NCBI GenBank assembly: GCA_003166915.1
Contig: PMUK01000083.1
Span: 1-35,595, forward strand
Origin: Candidatus Cybelea palsarum
GTDB taxonomy: Bacteria > Vulcanimicrobiota > Vulcanimicrobiia > Vulcanimicrobiales > Vulcanimicrobiaceae
Direction: 5' to 3'
Length of the DNA: 35,595 nt
The notes under the pieces were generated by a model. That model was not told the origin of the DNA and did no database searches. It worked only from the letters and a program-made list of their open reading frames with translations. The translations under genes were made by a program, and so were the position numbers. Within the stretch, counting starts at the first letter, position 1; every line of letters starts with the position of its first letter. Shown here piece after piece: positions 14,950-23,241 of this stretch.

Positions 14950-15792
14950 ATGCTCGCAAAACCACTGGTCATTCCCGCACTTCTCGGTCTGATCGCTACG
15001 ACTGGCTGCTCGTCTACTGCCGCGCCGCCGGTCGCCCCGCAAAGCAGCCTACCCGAAGCTGGGCCCGCAAGCGGAAACCCCGTCAGCAAATACATCAAGC
15101 ACGTTGTGGTCATCATTCAAGAGAACCGCAGCCTCGAAAACTTTTTCGCCGGGTATCCCGGCGCGAATGCGCCGACGTATGGATGTGTGCCCTCGGGATC
15201 CCGAGAACGGCGCTTCACCTCCGGCTCCGGCTGCCCAAGCGGCGACGAAGAGGTTCCGCTACTTGCGATCTCGTTTGACGGTCCCGATCTCAAACATGAC
15301 TGGGACTCGTCCATCACCGATTGGGACAATGGGAAGATGGACGGCTTCTATCAGTACGGAGAAAAACACGGTAACTACGAAGCCTACGCGTACGTCAAAC
15401 AGTCACTCGTTGCGCCGTACTGGGACATGGCCGAACAGTACGTGCTTGCCGATGAAATGTTCCCGACGGAGTTTGGAGGCAGCTTCACCGGCCATCTGAC
15501 GCTCGTTGCCGGCACTGACGACCTCACCCCGACCACAGCCGAAGTTGATTTTCCGAACAATCCTCCCGACGACTGCGACTCGCCTCCCGGCACGACGAGT
15601 TCATACGTAGACACCAAACGCCACGTACACCGCTTCGTGGGACCATTTCCATGTTTCGATCAATGGAAGACGATGGCGCAAGACCTCGATAACGCCGGCG
15701 TCTCATGGAAGTATTACGCCACCAAAGTGCTCGACGGCGGCTTGTGGGAGCCGTATGAAGCAAGCAAATATGTGCGCTACGGTCCCGACTGA
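14950..15792 (+). CDS. Phosphoesterase lipoprotein, N-terminal part (in-frame TGA)
   Basis: The first 280 codons of a phosphoesterase of the phospholipase C/acid phosphatase (alkaline-phosphatase-like fold) family. A signal peptide with lipobox A-T-T-G-C20 is followed by V-V-V-I-I-Q-E-N-R-S-L-E-N-F-F, the metal and active-site start of the family. Later come D-G-P-D-L-K-H-D-W and E-F-G-G-S-F-T-G-H. The frame is stopped by TGA at 15790-15792 just after Y-G-P-D and then goes on unbroken to 16362. In homologues, as I recall them, this place usually holds Trp, so a TGG to TGA change is the simplest reading. Without the second part the enzyme would lack half its metal site, so it is probably inactive unless the stop is read through. 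Confidence 0.85.
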   Translation: MLAKPLVIPALLGLIATTGCSSTAAPPVAPQSSLPEAGPASGNPVSKYIKHVVVIIQENRSLENFFAGYPGANAPTYGCVPSGSRERRFTSGSGCPSGDEEVPLLAISFDGPDLKHDWDSSITDWDNGKMDGFYQYGEKHGNYEAYAYVKQSLVAPYWDMAEQYVLADEMFPTEFGGSFTGHLTLVAGTDDLTPTTAEVDFPNNPPDDCDSPPGTTSSYVDTKRHVHRFVGPFPCFDQWKTMAQDLDNAGVSWKYYATKVLDGGLWEPYEASKYVRYGPD

Positions 15793-16362
15793 AATAAAGA
15801 CATCATCGCCCCGCAATCACAGGTCTTGACCGATGCGTCGAATGGAAGCCTCGCTGCGGTGAGCTGGGTCAGTCCGACGAAGGCCGACTCCGATCATCCC
15901 GTGGCGCACAGCGACCTCGGCCCCTCATGGGTGGCGTCGGTCGTCAATGCAGTGGGCGAAAGCTCCTATTGGCAGTCGACTGCGATCATCGTGGTCTGGG
16001 ACGATTGGGGCGGCTGGTACGATAATGCCGCGCCAAAGCAGCTCGATTACCGCGGCCTTGGGATTCGCGTCCCCTGTTTGATCATCTCACCGTATGCGAA
16101 AGAGACGAGCACGAGCCAGCCGGGCTACGTCTCCCACACGCAGTACGAGTTTGGCAGCATTTTGAAGTTCATCGAGGAGGCCTACAACCTCAAGCCGCTC
16201 GGCCAGACCAAGGCCGGCTACAGCGATCAGCGCGCGACGAGCATCGAGGACAGCTTCGACTTCACCCAAAAACCACGCAAGTTCACGGCGATCCCGAGCA
16301 AGTACTCGATATCGCACTTCCTGCGCGAGCCACCGTCGAACGAACCGGTAGACACCGAGTAA
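15793..16362 (+). pseudogene. Phosphoesterase, C-terminal part after the TGA
   Basis: The same frame resumes right after the TGA as N-K-D-I-I-A-P-Q-S-Q-V-L-T-D and runs 189 codons to the TAA at 16360-16362. It contains W-D-D-W-G-G-W-Y-D-N and G-I-R-V-P-C-L-I-I-S-P-Y-A-K, the C-terminal metal-binding and core motifs of the family, and nothing in it looks decayed. A TTG at 15826 could serve as a start but has no good ribosome binding site, and a separate protein without the N-terminal half would have no signal peptide. Together the two parts make a normal-looking 470-residue protein. A recent nonsense mutation, a sequencing error or UGA suppression all fit. Confidence 0.78.
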
Positions 16363-16376
16363 AAGGGGGCGTAGCC

Positions 16377-17537
16377 CTACTGTTCGAGCTCGTGCAGGGT
16401 GTTGGTATTTATGTCCGTGTAGAAGAGCGCGGTGTTGCTGTCCTTCGTCCCAATCGCGGCGAGCCCAAAGATCCCGGGCGTCTTGCTCGTATCCACGACC
16501 TCCGTATCGAGGACCTTACCCTTCGGCGTCATCTCCACCAGCGTGTTATTTCCAGTATTCGCTAAGATGAGGTTACCATTGGGCAACAGCGTCGCAGCTA
16601 CCGGCTTGTCGAGCGGCGAGCCCGCCTTGACCAGCGTCGCGCACGTGGTCTTCGGGTACTCACACTTAAACTTCTTGCAGCTGGGCTGAATCGTGATCTC
16701 GTCCTTCAACAATAGCGTGCTTGCGTGACTGATGGCGACGACGGCGTTGCACGCGCCGTCTGCCACGTAGAGCGTGTCGGGTGGTTTGTGCTGCGGACAG
16801 GTAGCCTTACCGTGCTGGCCGCACCAATACGCGATGCCCGATGGCCCCAGCGCAGTCCATCCCGAGCCCTTGTTGACGTCGAAGCCGTTGATGACTTCTT
16901 TCCCGCCGGTATTGTATCCGGAACTGAAGATGTCGAATCCCCCCGTATCGGCGTTCCCGACGAAGGCGAGTTCCGGTGAGTAGCTGTAAAGCATCGGCCC
17001 CTCGCCGTCACCCATAGGCTGCGTTATCGGCGAACCGTAGGTCTTCTTGAGCTTCCCCTTTTGATCTACCTTTACCATTACTTTGCTGGTAAACCCGGTG
17101 GCGTAGACTTGGTCGCCGGCGTCGATGGTGTCGCCGTCGCATCCCTCAATCTTGCTGTTTTGGAGGAAGGTTGTCGGCTTCGAGCTTGCCACGGGATCGA
17201 ACAGTTCGATCGTCGTTCCGTTGCCGGCGTTGCCCGATGAGTCTTCGAAGTTGCAGACGAGCACCTGACCCTTTTTCAACTCTCCGTAGTTGTATGGAAC
17301 GACCGTAACGGCACGCGGGCCCATGTCGCCGTTGGTCGGATCGACGGTCGAGCCGATCGTAACGTTCTTGGTGAGCAGCTTCAGAATGGAGGTCGTATCG
17401 GTGGCGGGGGCTGCGCCGCCGGTGGTTGCGCCCGCGACGCCCGCGTTTGACGGCACGGCGCCGTTTCCGCCGCAAGCGGACGTTGCCAGGGCGATCACCG
17501 TGGCAAGCAGGATCGAGCGATTAATTCTTAGCGTCAT
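16377..17537 (-). CDS. Lipoprotein of a tandem paralogous pair, downstream copy
   Basis: A 386-residue predicted lipoprotein with signal peptide and lipobox A-T-S-A-C22, then a Gly/Ala/Thr-rich linker of about 25 residues. The remainder looks like an irregular beta-propeller, with R-A-V-T-V-V, V-L-V-C-N-F, Q-V-Y-A-T-G, L-Y-V-A-D-G-A-C-N-A-V and L-P-N-G-N-L-I-L-A-N-T-G-N-N-T-L-V-E blade-like strands and several cysteine pairs (for example C-K-K-F-K-C). It is closely related to the gene at 17573-18748, about three quarters identical by eye; 35 bases separate them. No known enzyme motif was found. Binding or surface function is likely; identity is unknown. Confidence 0.82.
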   Translation of the reverse strand: MTLRINRSILLATVIALATSACGGNGAVPSNAGVAGATTGGAAPATDTTSILKLLTKNVTIGSTVDPTNGDMGPRAVTVVPYNYGELKKGQVLVCNFEDSSGNAGNGTTIELFDPVASSKPTTFLQNSKIEGCDGDTIDAGDQVYATGFTSKVMVKVDQKGKLKKTYGSPITQPMGDGEGPMLYSYSPELAFVGNADTGGFDIFSSGYNTGGKEVINGFDVNKGSGWTALGPSGIAYWCGQHGKATCPQHKPPDTLYVADGACNAVVAISHASTLLLKDEITIQPSCKKFKCEYPKTTCATLVKAGSPLDKPVAATLLPNGNLILANTGNNTLVEMTPKGKVLDTEVVDTSKTPGIFGLAAIGTKDSNTALFYTDINTNTLHELEQ

Positions 17538-17572
17538 GCTCCAAATCTCCGTGTCGTATTAAATAGCGTTTG

Positions 17573-18748
17573 CTACTGTTCGAGCTCGTGTAGCGTGTTG
17601 GTATTCGTGTCGGTGTAGAAGAGCGCCGTCGTGCTATCGCTCTTGCCGATAGCCGCGAGGCCGAAGATGCCGGCCGTCTTACTCGTATCCACGACCTTCG
17701 TATCGAGCACCTGACCCTTCGGCGTCATCTCGACCAACGTGTTGGTTCCGGTATTCGCGACGATTAGATTGCCGTTGGGCAGGATCGCCATAGCGACCGG
17801 CTTGTCGAGCGGCGAGCCCGCTTTGACCAGCGTCGCGCACGTGGTCGTCGAGTACTCGCACGTAAACTTCTTGCAGCCGGGCTGAATCGTGATCTCGTCC
17901 TTCAACAGCAGCGCGCTGGCGTGGCTTATGGCGATCACGGCATTGCACGCACCGTCTGCGACGTAGAGGACGTCAGCCTTGTTCGAACACGTGGGCGAGC
18001 CGGGCAGCACGCCGCACCAATACGCTATGCCGGACGGTCCCAGCGCGGTCCATCCCGAGCCCTTGTTAACGTCGAACCCCTTAACGACTTCCATCACCTT
18101 ACCCGTGCCGTATCCGCCGAGACTGATGCTATCGAGCCCTCCGGTGTCGGCATTGCCGATGTAGATGTATTCGGGCGAATAGAGGTAAAGAGGCGGCGCA
18201 TCGCCGTCGCCGAGCGGCTCGGTGATCGGCGAGCCGTAGGTCTTCTTCAGTTTCCCCGTTTGATTGATCCACGACATCACTCCGCCGTTCAACCCGGTGG
18301 CGTAGACTTGGTCGCCACCGGTGATGGCGTCGCCGTCGCATCCCTCGATCTTGCTATTTTCAACAAAGGTCGTTGGCTTGGAGCTCGGCGCCGGATCGAG
18401 CTGTTCGATCGTCGTTCCATCGCCGGCCGTGCCGGACGAGTTCTCAAAGTTGCAGACGAGCACGTGACCTTTCTTCAGCTTTCCGAAGTTATTTTGAACG
18501 ACCGTGACGGCACGCGGACCCATATCGCCGTTCGTTGGATCGACTGTCGAGCCGATCGCGACGTCTTTCTTCAACAGTTTCAAAATGGATTTCGTGTCGG
18601 CCGGGGATGCGACCGCTGCTCGAGAGCCGGCGGCATCGGCGTTACCGGCCGGTGCGCTCGAGGGCACGGCACCGGTTCCGTTGCATGCCGACGCCGCCAG
18701 AAGGACGCCGGCGGTAAGCAGCGCCGTGCGAATGTTCGAAAAAGGCAT
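17573..18748 (-). CDS. Lipoprotein of a tandem paralogous pair, upstream copy
   Basis: A 391-residue paralogue of the next gene, with lipobox A-A-S-A-C22 and the same body, including K-G-S-G-W-T-A-L-G-P-S-G-I-A-Y-W-C-G and the final L-F-Y-T-D-T-N-T-N-T-L-H-E-L-E-Q. The copies differ mostly in the signal peptide, the linker and a stretch of about 60 residues in the middle (G-L-D-S-I-S-L-G-G here, G-F-D-I-F-S-S-G there). GAGG lies six bases before the ATG at 18748. The 96 bases upstream hold a short palindrome at 18777-18790 and are the only room for a promoter of the pair. The product is not assignable to a characterised family. Confidence 0.82.
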   Translation of the reverse strand: MPFSNIRTALLTAGVLLAASACNGTGAVPSSAPAGNADAAGSRAAVASPADTKSILKLLKKDVAIGSTVDPTNGDMGPRAVTVVQNNFGKLKKGHVLVCNFENSSGTAGDGTTIEQLDPAPSSKPTTFVENSKIEGCDGDAITGGDQVYATGLNGGVMSWINQTGKLKKTYGSPITEPLGDGDAPPLYLYSPEYIYIGNADTGGLDSISLGGYGTGKVMEVVKGFDVNKGSGWTALGPSGIAYWCGVLPGSPTCSNKADVLYVADGACNAVIAISHASALLLKDEITIQPGCKKFTCEYSTTTCATLVKAGSPLDKPVAMAILPNGNLIVANTGTNTLVEMTPKGQVLDTKVVDTSKTAGIFGLAAIGKSDSTTALFYTDTNTNTLHELEQ

Positions 18749-18776
18749 TCTAAACCTCGTTAGTGAGTTGAGTTGC

Positions 18777-18790
18777 AGGGAAAATTCCCT
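18777..18790. promoter_or_regulatory. Short palindrome before the paired lipoprotein genes
   Basis: AGGGAA-AA-TTCCCT is a symmetric 14-base site about 30 bases upstream of the start codon at 18748, in the presumed promoter of the pair. It may be an operator; the length is short enough for chance. Confidence 0.3.
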
Positions 18791-18844
18791 TTCGAATTAG
18801 CCGTTTTAGCACCTGCAAGGGCGAGCGACCGTCGTCATCTTTCG

Positions 18845-19591
18845 TCAGAAAGATCGAGCAAAGAAAACCGTAGTCATCCCCACCCCGATGAGAATCACGA
18901 TCGCCCGCGAAAGCGGTTGCGGCACCTGCCGAAAAAGACGCGCACCAAAGTATCCTCCGGCCAGTGCGAGCACTGCCATCGGTACGGCAAAACGCCAGTC
19001 CACGATACGAGCGATAACGAACGGCACCAATGCGACGCCGTTGATCGCCACCGCAAGCACGTTCTTGATTGCATTCTGTGCGTTCAGACTGGGGAGGCCG
19101 GAAAACGCGAGTACGGCGAGCATCAAGATTCCCATGCCCGCGCCGAAATAGCCCCCATACACCGCGACGGCAAACTGGGCGGCGATCTGCCACGGAGCGT
19201 GACGCGGTGCGCGATCCGTGCGGCGGGCCAGCAAGGGACTGAGGGCAAAAAGCAACGTCGCAAAGAGCAACAGCCACGGGATCAAGCGCACGAAGAGCGC
19301 TTGCGGCGTCAACAGCAGCAGCGATGCGCCGATCAGCGAGCCGGCGGCGCTCGCAAGAAGGACGGGAAGCAAGAGCGACCGATGCTCGCGGACTTCTTCG
19401 CGGTAGCCTCGCGCGCTTCCGATCGTGCCGACCCACATCGCCGCGTTGTTGGTGGCGTTTGCCGAAATAGCCGGCACGCCGGCAAAGACGAGCGCAGGAA
19501 AGGAAAGAAAGCTTCCGCCCCCGGCCACGCTGTTCAACATACCCGCCGCAAACGCAGCAAGGGCGGGCACGAGGAGTTGGGCGGGGGCCAC
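18845..19591 (-). CDS. TSUP-family (TauE/SafE) membrane transporter
   Basis: A 248-residue polytopic protein of the sulfite exporter TauE/SafE family, which move sulfur-containing or organic anions across the inner membrane. About eight hydrophobic segments are visible. The family's two internal halves are marked by G-M-L-N-S-V-A-G-G-G-S-F-L-S-F-P and by Y-G-G-Y-F-G-A-G-M-G-I-L-M-L-A, with N-A-T-N-N-A-A and N-A-I-K-N following each. The frame is open to 20014 across rsh, so I chose the GTG at 19591, 11 bases after the rsh stop; GGAGG is almost adjacent, and a second GTG lies seven codons on. It probably ends the apt-rsh transcript. The substrate is not predictable. Confidence 0.83.
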   Translation of the reverse strand: MAPAQLLVPALAAFAAGMLNSVAGGGSFLSFPALVFAGVPAISANATNNAAMWVGTIGSARGYREEVREHRSLLLPVLLASAAGSLIGASLLLLTPQALFVRLIPWLLLFATLLFALSPLLARRTDRAPRHAPWQIAAQFAVAVYGGYFGAGMGILMLAVLAFSGLPSLNAQNAIKNVLAVAINGVALVPFVIARIVDWRFAVPMAVLALAGGYFGARLFRQVPQPLSRAIVILIGVGMTTVFFARSF

Positions 19592-19602
19592 GCCTCCGGG
19601 AA

Positions 19603-21765
19603 CTATAGCGCGGCGCGCTCGCGTTTGGTAACGCGATAGACGCGACGAACGGTTTTTAGCTTTTCGAGTTTGGTGAGAAGCTTGTGGAGATGATCGAGAT
19701 CGCGAATCTGCACGGTGAGGCTCGCTACGGCGACGGTGTCCTTGCGAACTCGAGCGTTGACGGAGCTCACTTGCGTCTTGAGCTCGGAGAATACTCCCAT
19801 GATGTCTTGCAGCAGCGCAGTACGATCCTCGGCCTCCACCTCGATATCGACCAAATGCGTCAGACCGGCATCGGTAAGCCACTGGGCCTGCATGATCCGC
19901 TCCGGCGTCGCGTTCATGAATCCGAGGTTGGGGCAATCGGCGCGATGCACGCTGACGCCGCGGCCGATCGTAACGTAGCCCATGATCGGGTCGCCCGGTA
20001 CCGGAGAGCAGCACTTCGAGAGGCGCACGAGCACGTCGTCGACACCGGCGATTCGCACGCCGCTCGACCGGCGCACGCTTTTCCGCAGCACGGGCTTGCG
20101 GCCGATCTTCGTAAAATCGACGACCTTGTCGTGCTTCACTTCGTCGCGTACGCGGTTGGCGACGGCCTGCGCGGACGCGTCGCCGAATCCGATTGCCGCG
20201 AAGAGATCCGTCGGCGTCGCATAGTTCAGACGCGCCGAAATACGTTCGATCAGCTCTCCGCGAGCGGCGTCCGTGCGCAGCCCGGCCCGGGCCAACTCCT
20301 GTTCGAGTGCCTCTTGGCCGGCCAGGACGTTCTCCTCCCGGCGCTCCTTACGGAACCATTGCTTGATCTTATGTTTGGCGCTTGACGTTTTGACGATGGC
20401 GAGCCAGTCGAGCGATGGGCGCCCACTCGATTTGTTGACCAGGATCTCGCAGATGTCGCCATTTTGCATTTGATAGTCGAGTGGAACGATGCGGCCGTTG
20501 ACTTTTGCGCCCACGCAGTGGTTTCCGACGTCGGTGTGCACCTGGTACGCGAAGTCGAGCGGCGTCCCGGCAGCCACGATCGAATAGACGTCGCCGCGCG
20601 GAGAAAAAACGAAGACTTGGCTGTCGAAAAGATCGAGCTTGAGGTTCTCCATGAAGACGCGCGAATCGCGCATGTCTTTCTGCCACTCGAGCAGCGCGCG
20701 CAGCCACGACAGCTTATTCTCGAACTGATCCGCCTTGCCGCCTTCCTTGTAACGCCAATGCGCCGCGATGCCGTACTCGCCGGTTCTGTGCATCTCCCAG
20801 GTTCGAATCTGAATCTCGAGCGGATCGCCGCTCGGGCCGACGACGGTTGTGTGAAGCGACTGGTACATGTTGGGTTTGGGCATCGCGATGTAATCTTTGA
20901 AGCGCCCCGGCAACGGCGTCCACATCGCGTGCACCGCTCCTAACGCGGCGTAACAGTCTTTTAGGCTGTCGACGATGATTCGAATTGCCGTGAGGTCGTA
21001 GATCGTCGAGAAATCCCGGCCCTTGCTGATCTTCGAGTAGATCGAGTAGAAATGTTTCGGCCGGCCCTGGATCTCGGCGTTGATCGTGAGCTCTTTGAAC
21101 TCGTCGCGCAGGCGCGCAATCGCCTTTTCGACGTCGGCTTCACGCTCTCGGCGCGTCTTGGCCACTCGCTCGACGATGTCTTGATAGGGACCCGGATCGA
21201 GATAGCGCAGGCACTCGTCTTCGATTTCCCATTTGATCTTCCAGATTCCGAGACGGTGGGCGATCGGAGCGTAGATGTCGAGCGTCTCGCGCGCGATCGC
21301 CTTCTGTTTGGCAGGCGGGAGACTCGCCAGCGTCCGCATATTGTGCAGCCGGTCGGCCAGCTTGATGATGATGACGCGGATGTCTTTGGCCATCGCCAAG
21401 AACATCTTGCGCAGATTCTCGACTTGCGCGTCTTCCTTCGACTGATATGGAATCCGAGTGAGCTTCGTCACGCCGTCGACGAGACGAGAAACGTCTTCGC
21501 CAAACTGCTCGCTGACCTGCTCGGCGGTAATGGACGTGTCCTCGACGACATCGTGGAGCAGGGCGGCGGCGATCGTCTGATGGTCCATCTCGAGGTCGGC
21601 CAAGATTTCGGCGACCGCCAGCGGATGCTCGATGTAGGACTCGCCCGAGGCTCGACGCTGACCTTGGTGGGCCGCGTCGGCGAGCTGATGCACGCTCATC
21701 AGCCACTCCCCGTCTGCCGAGGGGTCGTAGGACCGAACGCGTTCGATCAGCTCGGAGATGGTCAT
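19603..21765 (-). CDS. rsh: Bifunctional (p)ppGpp synthetase/hydrolase Rsh
   Basis: A 720-residue RelA/SpoT homologue that makes and degrades the alarmone (p)ppGpp. The hydrolase HD domain is intact (His47, His71-Asp72 and E-D-T at about 75-77). The synthetase domain has G-R-P-K-H-F-Y-S-I-Y, Y-D-L-T-A-I-R-I-I-V, R-F-K-D-Y-I-A-M-P-K-P-N and Y-Q-S-L-H-T-T-V. The RFKD form is that of bifunctional enzymes. TGS, helical, zinc-finger-like (S-K-C-C-S-P-V-P-G-D and A-D-C-P-N) and ACT domains follow. ATG 21765 is preceded by a perfect TATAAT whose position leaves almost no leader and no Shine-Dalgarno sequence. apt upstream is a common neighbour of rsh. Confidence 0.96.
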   Translation of the reverse strand: MTISELIERVRSYDPSADGEWLMSVHQLADAAHQGQRRASGESYIEHPLAVAEILADLEMDHQTIAAALLHDVVEDTSITAEQVSEQFGEDVSRLVDGVTKLTRIPYQSKEDAQVENLRKMFLAMAKDIRVIIIKLADRLHNMRTLASLPPAKQKAIARETLDIYAPIAHRLGIWKIKWEIEDECLRYLDPGPYQDIVERVAKTRREREADVEKAIARLRDEFKELTINAEIQGRPKHFYSIYSKISKGRDFSTIYDLTAIRIIVDSLKDCYAALGAVHAMWTPLPGRFKDYIAMPKPNMYQSLHTTVVGPSGDPLEIQIRTWEMHRTGEYGIAAHWRYKEGGKADQFENKLSWLRALLEWQKDMRDSRVFMENLKLDLFDSQVFVFSPRGDVYSIVAAGTPLDFAYQVHTDVGNHCVGAKVNGRIVPLDYQMQNGDICEILVNKSSGRPSLDWLAIVKTSSAKHKIKQWFRKERREENVLAGQEALEQELARAGLRTDAARGELIERISARLNYATPTDLFAAIGFGDASAQAVANRVRDEVKHDKVVDFTKIGRKPVLRKSVRRSSGVRIAGVDDVLVRLSKCCSPVPGDPIMGYVTIGRGVSVHRADCPNLGFMNATPERIMQAQWLTDAGLTHLVDIEVEAEDRTALLQDIMGVFSELKTQVSSVNARVRKDTVAVASLTVQIRDLDHLHKLLTKLEKLKTVRRVYRVTKRERAAL

Positions 21766-21775
21766 ACTGCCATCT

Positions 21776-21781
21776 ATTATA
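21776..21781 (-). promoter_or_regulatory. Perfect -10 box just before rsh
   Basis: TATAAT on the minus strand ends ten bases before the rsh ATG. Transcription would begin only about three to five bases before the start codon, giving a nearly leaderless message. The -35 region at 17 bases (TTAGGG) is poor, and GCTG directly precedes the box as in the pqqA candidate. Confidence 0.42.
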
Positions 21782-21811
21782 CAGCCTTGGACGAAACGCC
21801 CTAACGGGCTT

Positions 21812-22282
21812 CTAGGGTGGGCTTGGGGCGGCCGTAACCGTCTCGGTATCGAGCCGGTTCTTGAAGAAAATCGTGGCGATTTTCCCCTGCGCATCGAGTG
21901 CCAGCCACAGGTAAATGTTTCCGGATTGGCACCGCATTTGGTAGATGTAACCGCGCGCGCCGGACGGGAAACTCGAGTCGGCCCAGGGCCCGATGAAGAC
22001 CGCATCCGTCAGCGCCCCGAGCTGCCCGAGGGCGCGAGACGTGTCGGCCACCTTCTCGTCGGTGAGCTTGTCCGTGACTTGCGGGGCGTAGAGATGCTGG
22101 TTCACGATCCCGGCCTGCCACGAAACGAACTGCTGGCGTGCCAGCTTGGTGATCGCCGGATCGGCTAACGGCGCCGGCGATGGCGATGGCGATGGCGTCG
22201 GATGCGTGCGCGCTGCGCTCGTTATGGTTAGCGCGGCGAAAAAGAGCGTTACGATCGCGGCGATGCGAGGCGAGAATCTCAT
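21812..22282 (-). CDS. Small secreted protein of unknown function
   Basis: A 156-residue protein with a signal peptide (R-F-S-P-R-I-A-A-I-V-T-L-F-F-A-A-L-T-I-T-S-A-A) and a Pro-Ser-rich linker, then a domain resembling the DUF3887-type fold: K-L-A-R-Q-Q-F-V-S-W-Q-A-G near residue 50, an L-G-x-L-G segment and the strand Y-L-W-L-A-L-D-A-Q-G-K-I-A-T-I-F-F. The family name is a tentative reading. ATG 22282 has AAGGA four bases upstream; a TTG at 22294 would overlap the apt stop (TTGA). It lies between apt and rsh on the same strand and is likely co-transcribed with apt. Confidence 0.7.
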   Translation of the reverse strand: MRFSPRIAAIVTLFFAALTITSAARTHPTPSPSPSPAPLADPAITKLARQQFVSWQAGIVNQHLYAPQVTDKLTDEKVADTSRALGQLGALTDAVFIGPWADSSFPSGARGYIYQMRCQSGNIYLWLALDAQGKIATIFFKNRLDTETVTAAPSPP

Positions 22283-22290
22283 CTTGTCCT

Positions 22291-22803
22291 TCAATACGAA
22301 ACGAAGCTTACGATCTCCGCGCCGGGAAGCGCCTCCCGTCCTCGCAACCCGGTCAGCTCGATCAAGAATGCGAACGCATGCACCGAGGCCCCCAGGCGTG
22401 CGAGCAGCCGTGCCGTCGCGGCCGCCGTGCCGCCCGTAGCGAGCACGTCGTCGACGACCAAAACGCGCTCACCTCGGCCGATCGCGTCCGCGTGAATCTC
22501 CAGGGTGTTGGTTCCGTATTCGAGCGCGTACTCTTCACGCAGCGTATCGTGGGGTAACTTTCCCGGCTTGCGCACCGGGATGAATCCGGCTCCGATCGCG
22601 TAGGCAATCGGCGCCGCGATGATATAACCGCGCGCCTCGATTGCGACAACGTGGTCGATACCACGACCAGCAAAGCGCTCGACAAATAGGTCGATTGCCT
22701 GGCGAAACCCTTGCTTATCTTTCAACAACGGGGTAATGTCACGGAAAAGGATTCCGGAAATGGGAAAATCCGGAATCGCTCGAATCAGCGCTTCGATCTC
22801 CAC
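22291..22803 (-). CDS. apt: Adenine phosphoribosyltransferase
   Basis: A 170-residue purine-salvage enzyme converting adenine and PRPP to AMP. The family blocks are I-P-D-F-P-I-S-G-I-L-F-R-D-I-T-P-L-L near the N-terminus, E-A-R-G-Y-I-I-A-A-P, V-R-K-P-G-K-L-P, the L-E-I-H-A-D segment and the PRPP-binding loop V-L-V-V-D-D-V-L-A-T-G-G-T-A near residue 125. The frame is open to 22947 without resemblance, so the GTG at 22803 is preferred; it gives the usual APRT length. The gene begins a minus-strand group with rsh, a pairing known from the recJ-apt-rsh order of several phyla. The divergent small secreted protein starts 50 bases away. Confidence 0.94.
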   Translation of the reverse strand: MEIEALIRAIPDFPISGILFRDITPLLKDKQGFRQAIDLFVERFAGRGIDHVVAIEARGYIIAAPIAYAIGAGFIPVRKPGKLPHDTLREEYALEYGTNTLEIHADAIGRGERVLVVDDVLATGGTAAATARLLARLGASVHAFAFLIELTGLRGREALPGAEIVSFVSY

Positions 22804-22853
22804 GCGTGCCGGGTTTGAGTCGGGGGATCGAATGGCCTGCAGGAAAGGAGAAC

Positions 22854-23162
22854 ATGAAGAAATCGCAAGTTCTGGCTGCCGTGATGACGGCAGCGCTTGC
22901 CGCAAGCGCGGTCGCACCCGCGTTCGCCGACGGTAGCGGAAGCACAAACACGATCATCTTTGCGAGCGCCGCCGCCGCCGCGTCGGTTCCTTTGGTCATC
23001 AACTACAACCACAAAGTCCGGGAAAAACGCGCGGAACAACAAGAAGTCACGCGCCGGCAAGACGCCTACCGCGACTGGTTCTACCACAAGTACGGCTACT
23101 ACCCAACCTACGATCAGTTCAAGCAGTGGTACGTACAGACTTACAATAAGAGTCCTGATTAG
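22854..23162 (+). CDS. Small secreted protein, aromatic C-terminus
   Basis: A 102-residue protein with a clear Sec signal peptide (M-K-K-S-Q-V-L-A-A-V-M-T-A-A-L-A, cleavage after A-F-A). A second hydrophobic Ala-rich segment (I-I-F-A-S-A-A-A-A-A-S-V) follows, then a basic stretch and a tail rich in Tyr, Trp and Phe (Y-R-D-W-F-Y-H-K-Y-G-Y-Y-P-T-Y-D-Q-F-K-Q-W-Y). I do not recognise a family. AAAGGAG lies three bases before the ATG at 22854. A strong terminator follows the stop by 16 bases, so it is an independent unit. Confidence 0.78.
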   Translation: MKKSQVLAAVMTAALAASAVAPAFADGSGSTNTIIFASAAAAASVPLVINYNHKVREKRAEQQEVTRRQDAYRDWFYHKYGYYPTYDQFKQWYVQTYNKSPD

Positions 23163-23178
23163 GAATCCCAATCACCGC

Positions 23179-23219
23179 AACGCCGAGCCTTTCGATCGAG
23201 ATTGGCTCGGCGTTTTCTT
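23179..23219 (+). terminator. Rho-independent terminator
   Basis: AACGCCGAGCC at 23179-23189 and GGCTCGGCGTT at 23204-23214 form an exact 11-base stem with a 14-base loop, followed by TTCTTT. It ends the small secreted protein gene and shows that the next plus-strand gene starts beyond it. Confidence 0.88.
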
Positions 23220-23241
23220 TGGCCGGTCGAACCTGCGTCGC

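Noticed and set aside
15790-15830. UGA as selenocysteine
   Set aside because: The downstream stem is weak and lacks the bacterial SECIS shape, and the position is expected to be Trp, not Cys.
18838-18853. TCTTTC/GAAAGA hairpin at the TSUP stop codon as a terminator
   Set aside because: No T-run follows on the minus strand, and six A/T-rich pairs are within chance.
18750-19436. A minus-strand open frame of 228 codons over the TSUP gene
   Set aside because: It is Arg/Pro-rich and lies in another frame of the transporter, whose own frame has clear membrane segments and family motifs.
21798-21809. GCCC-TAAC-GGGC hairpin as a terminator after the small secreted gene
   Set aside because: The stem is only four pairs and the following tract is not T-rich enough.
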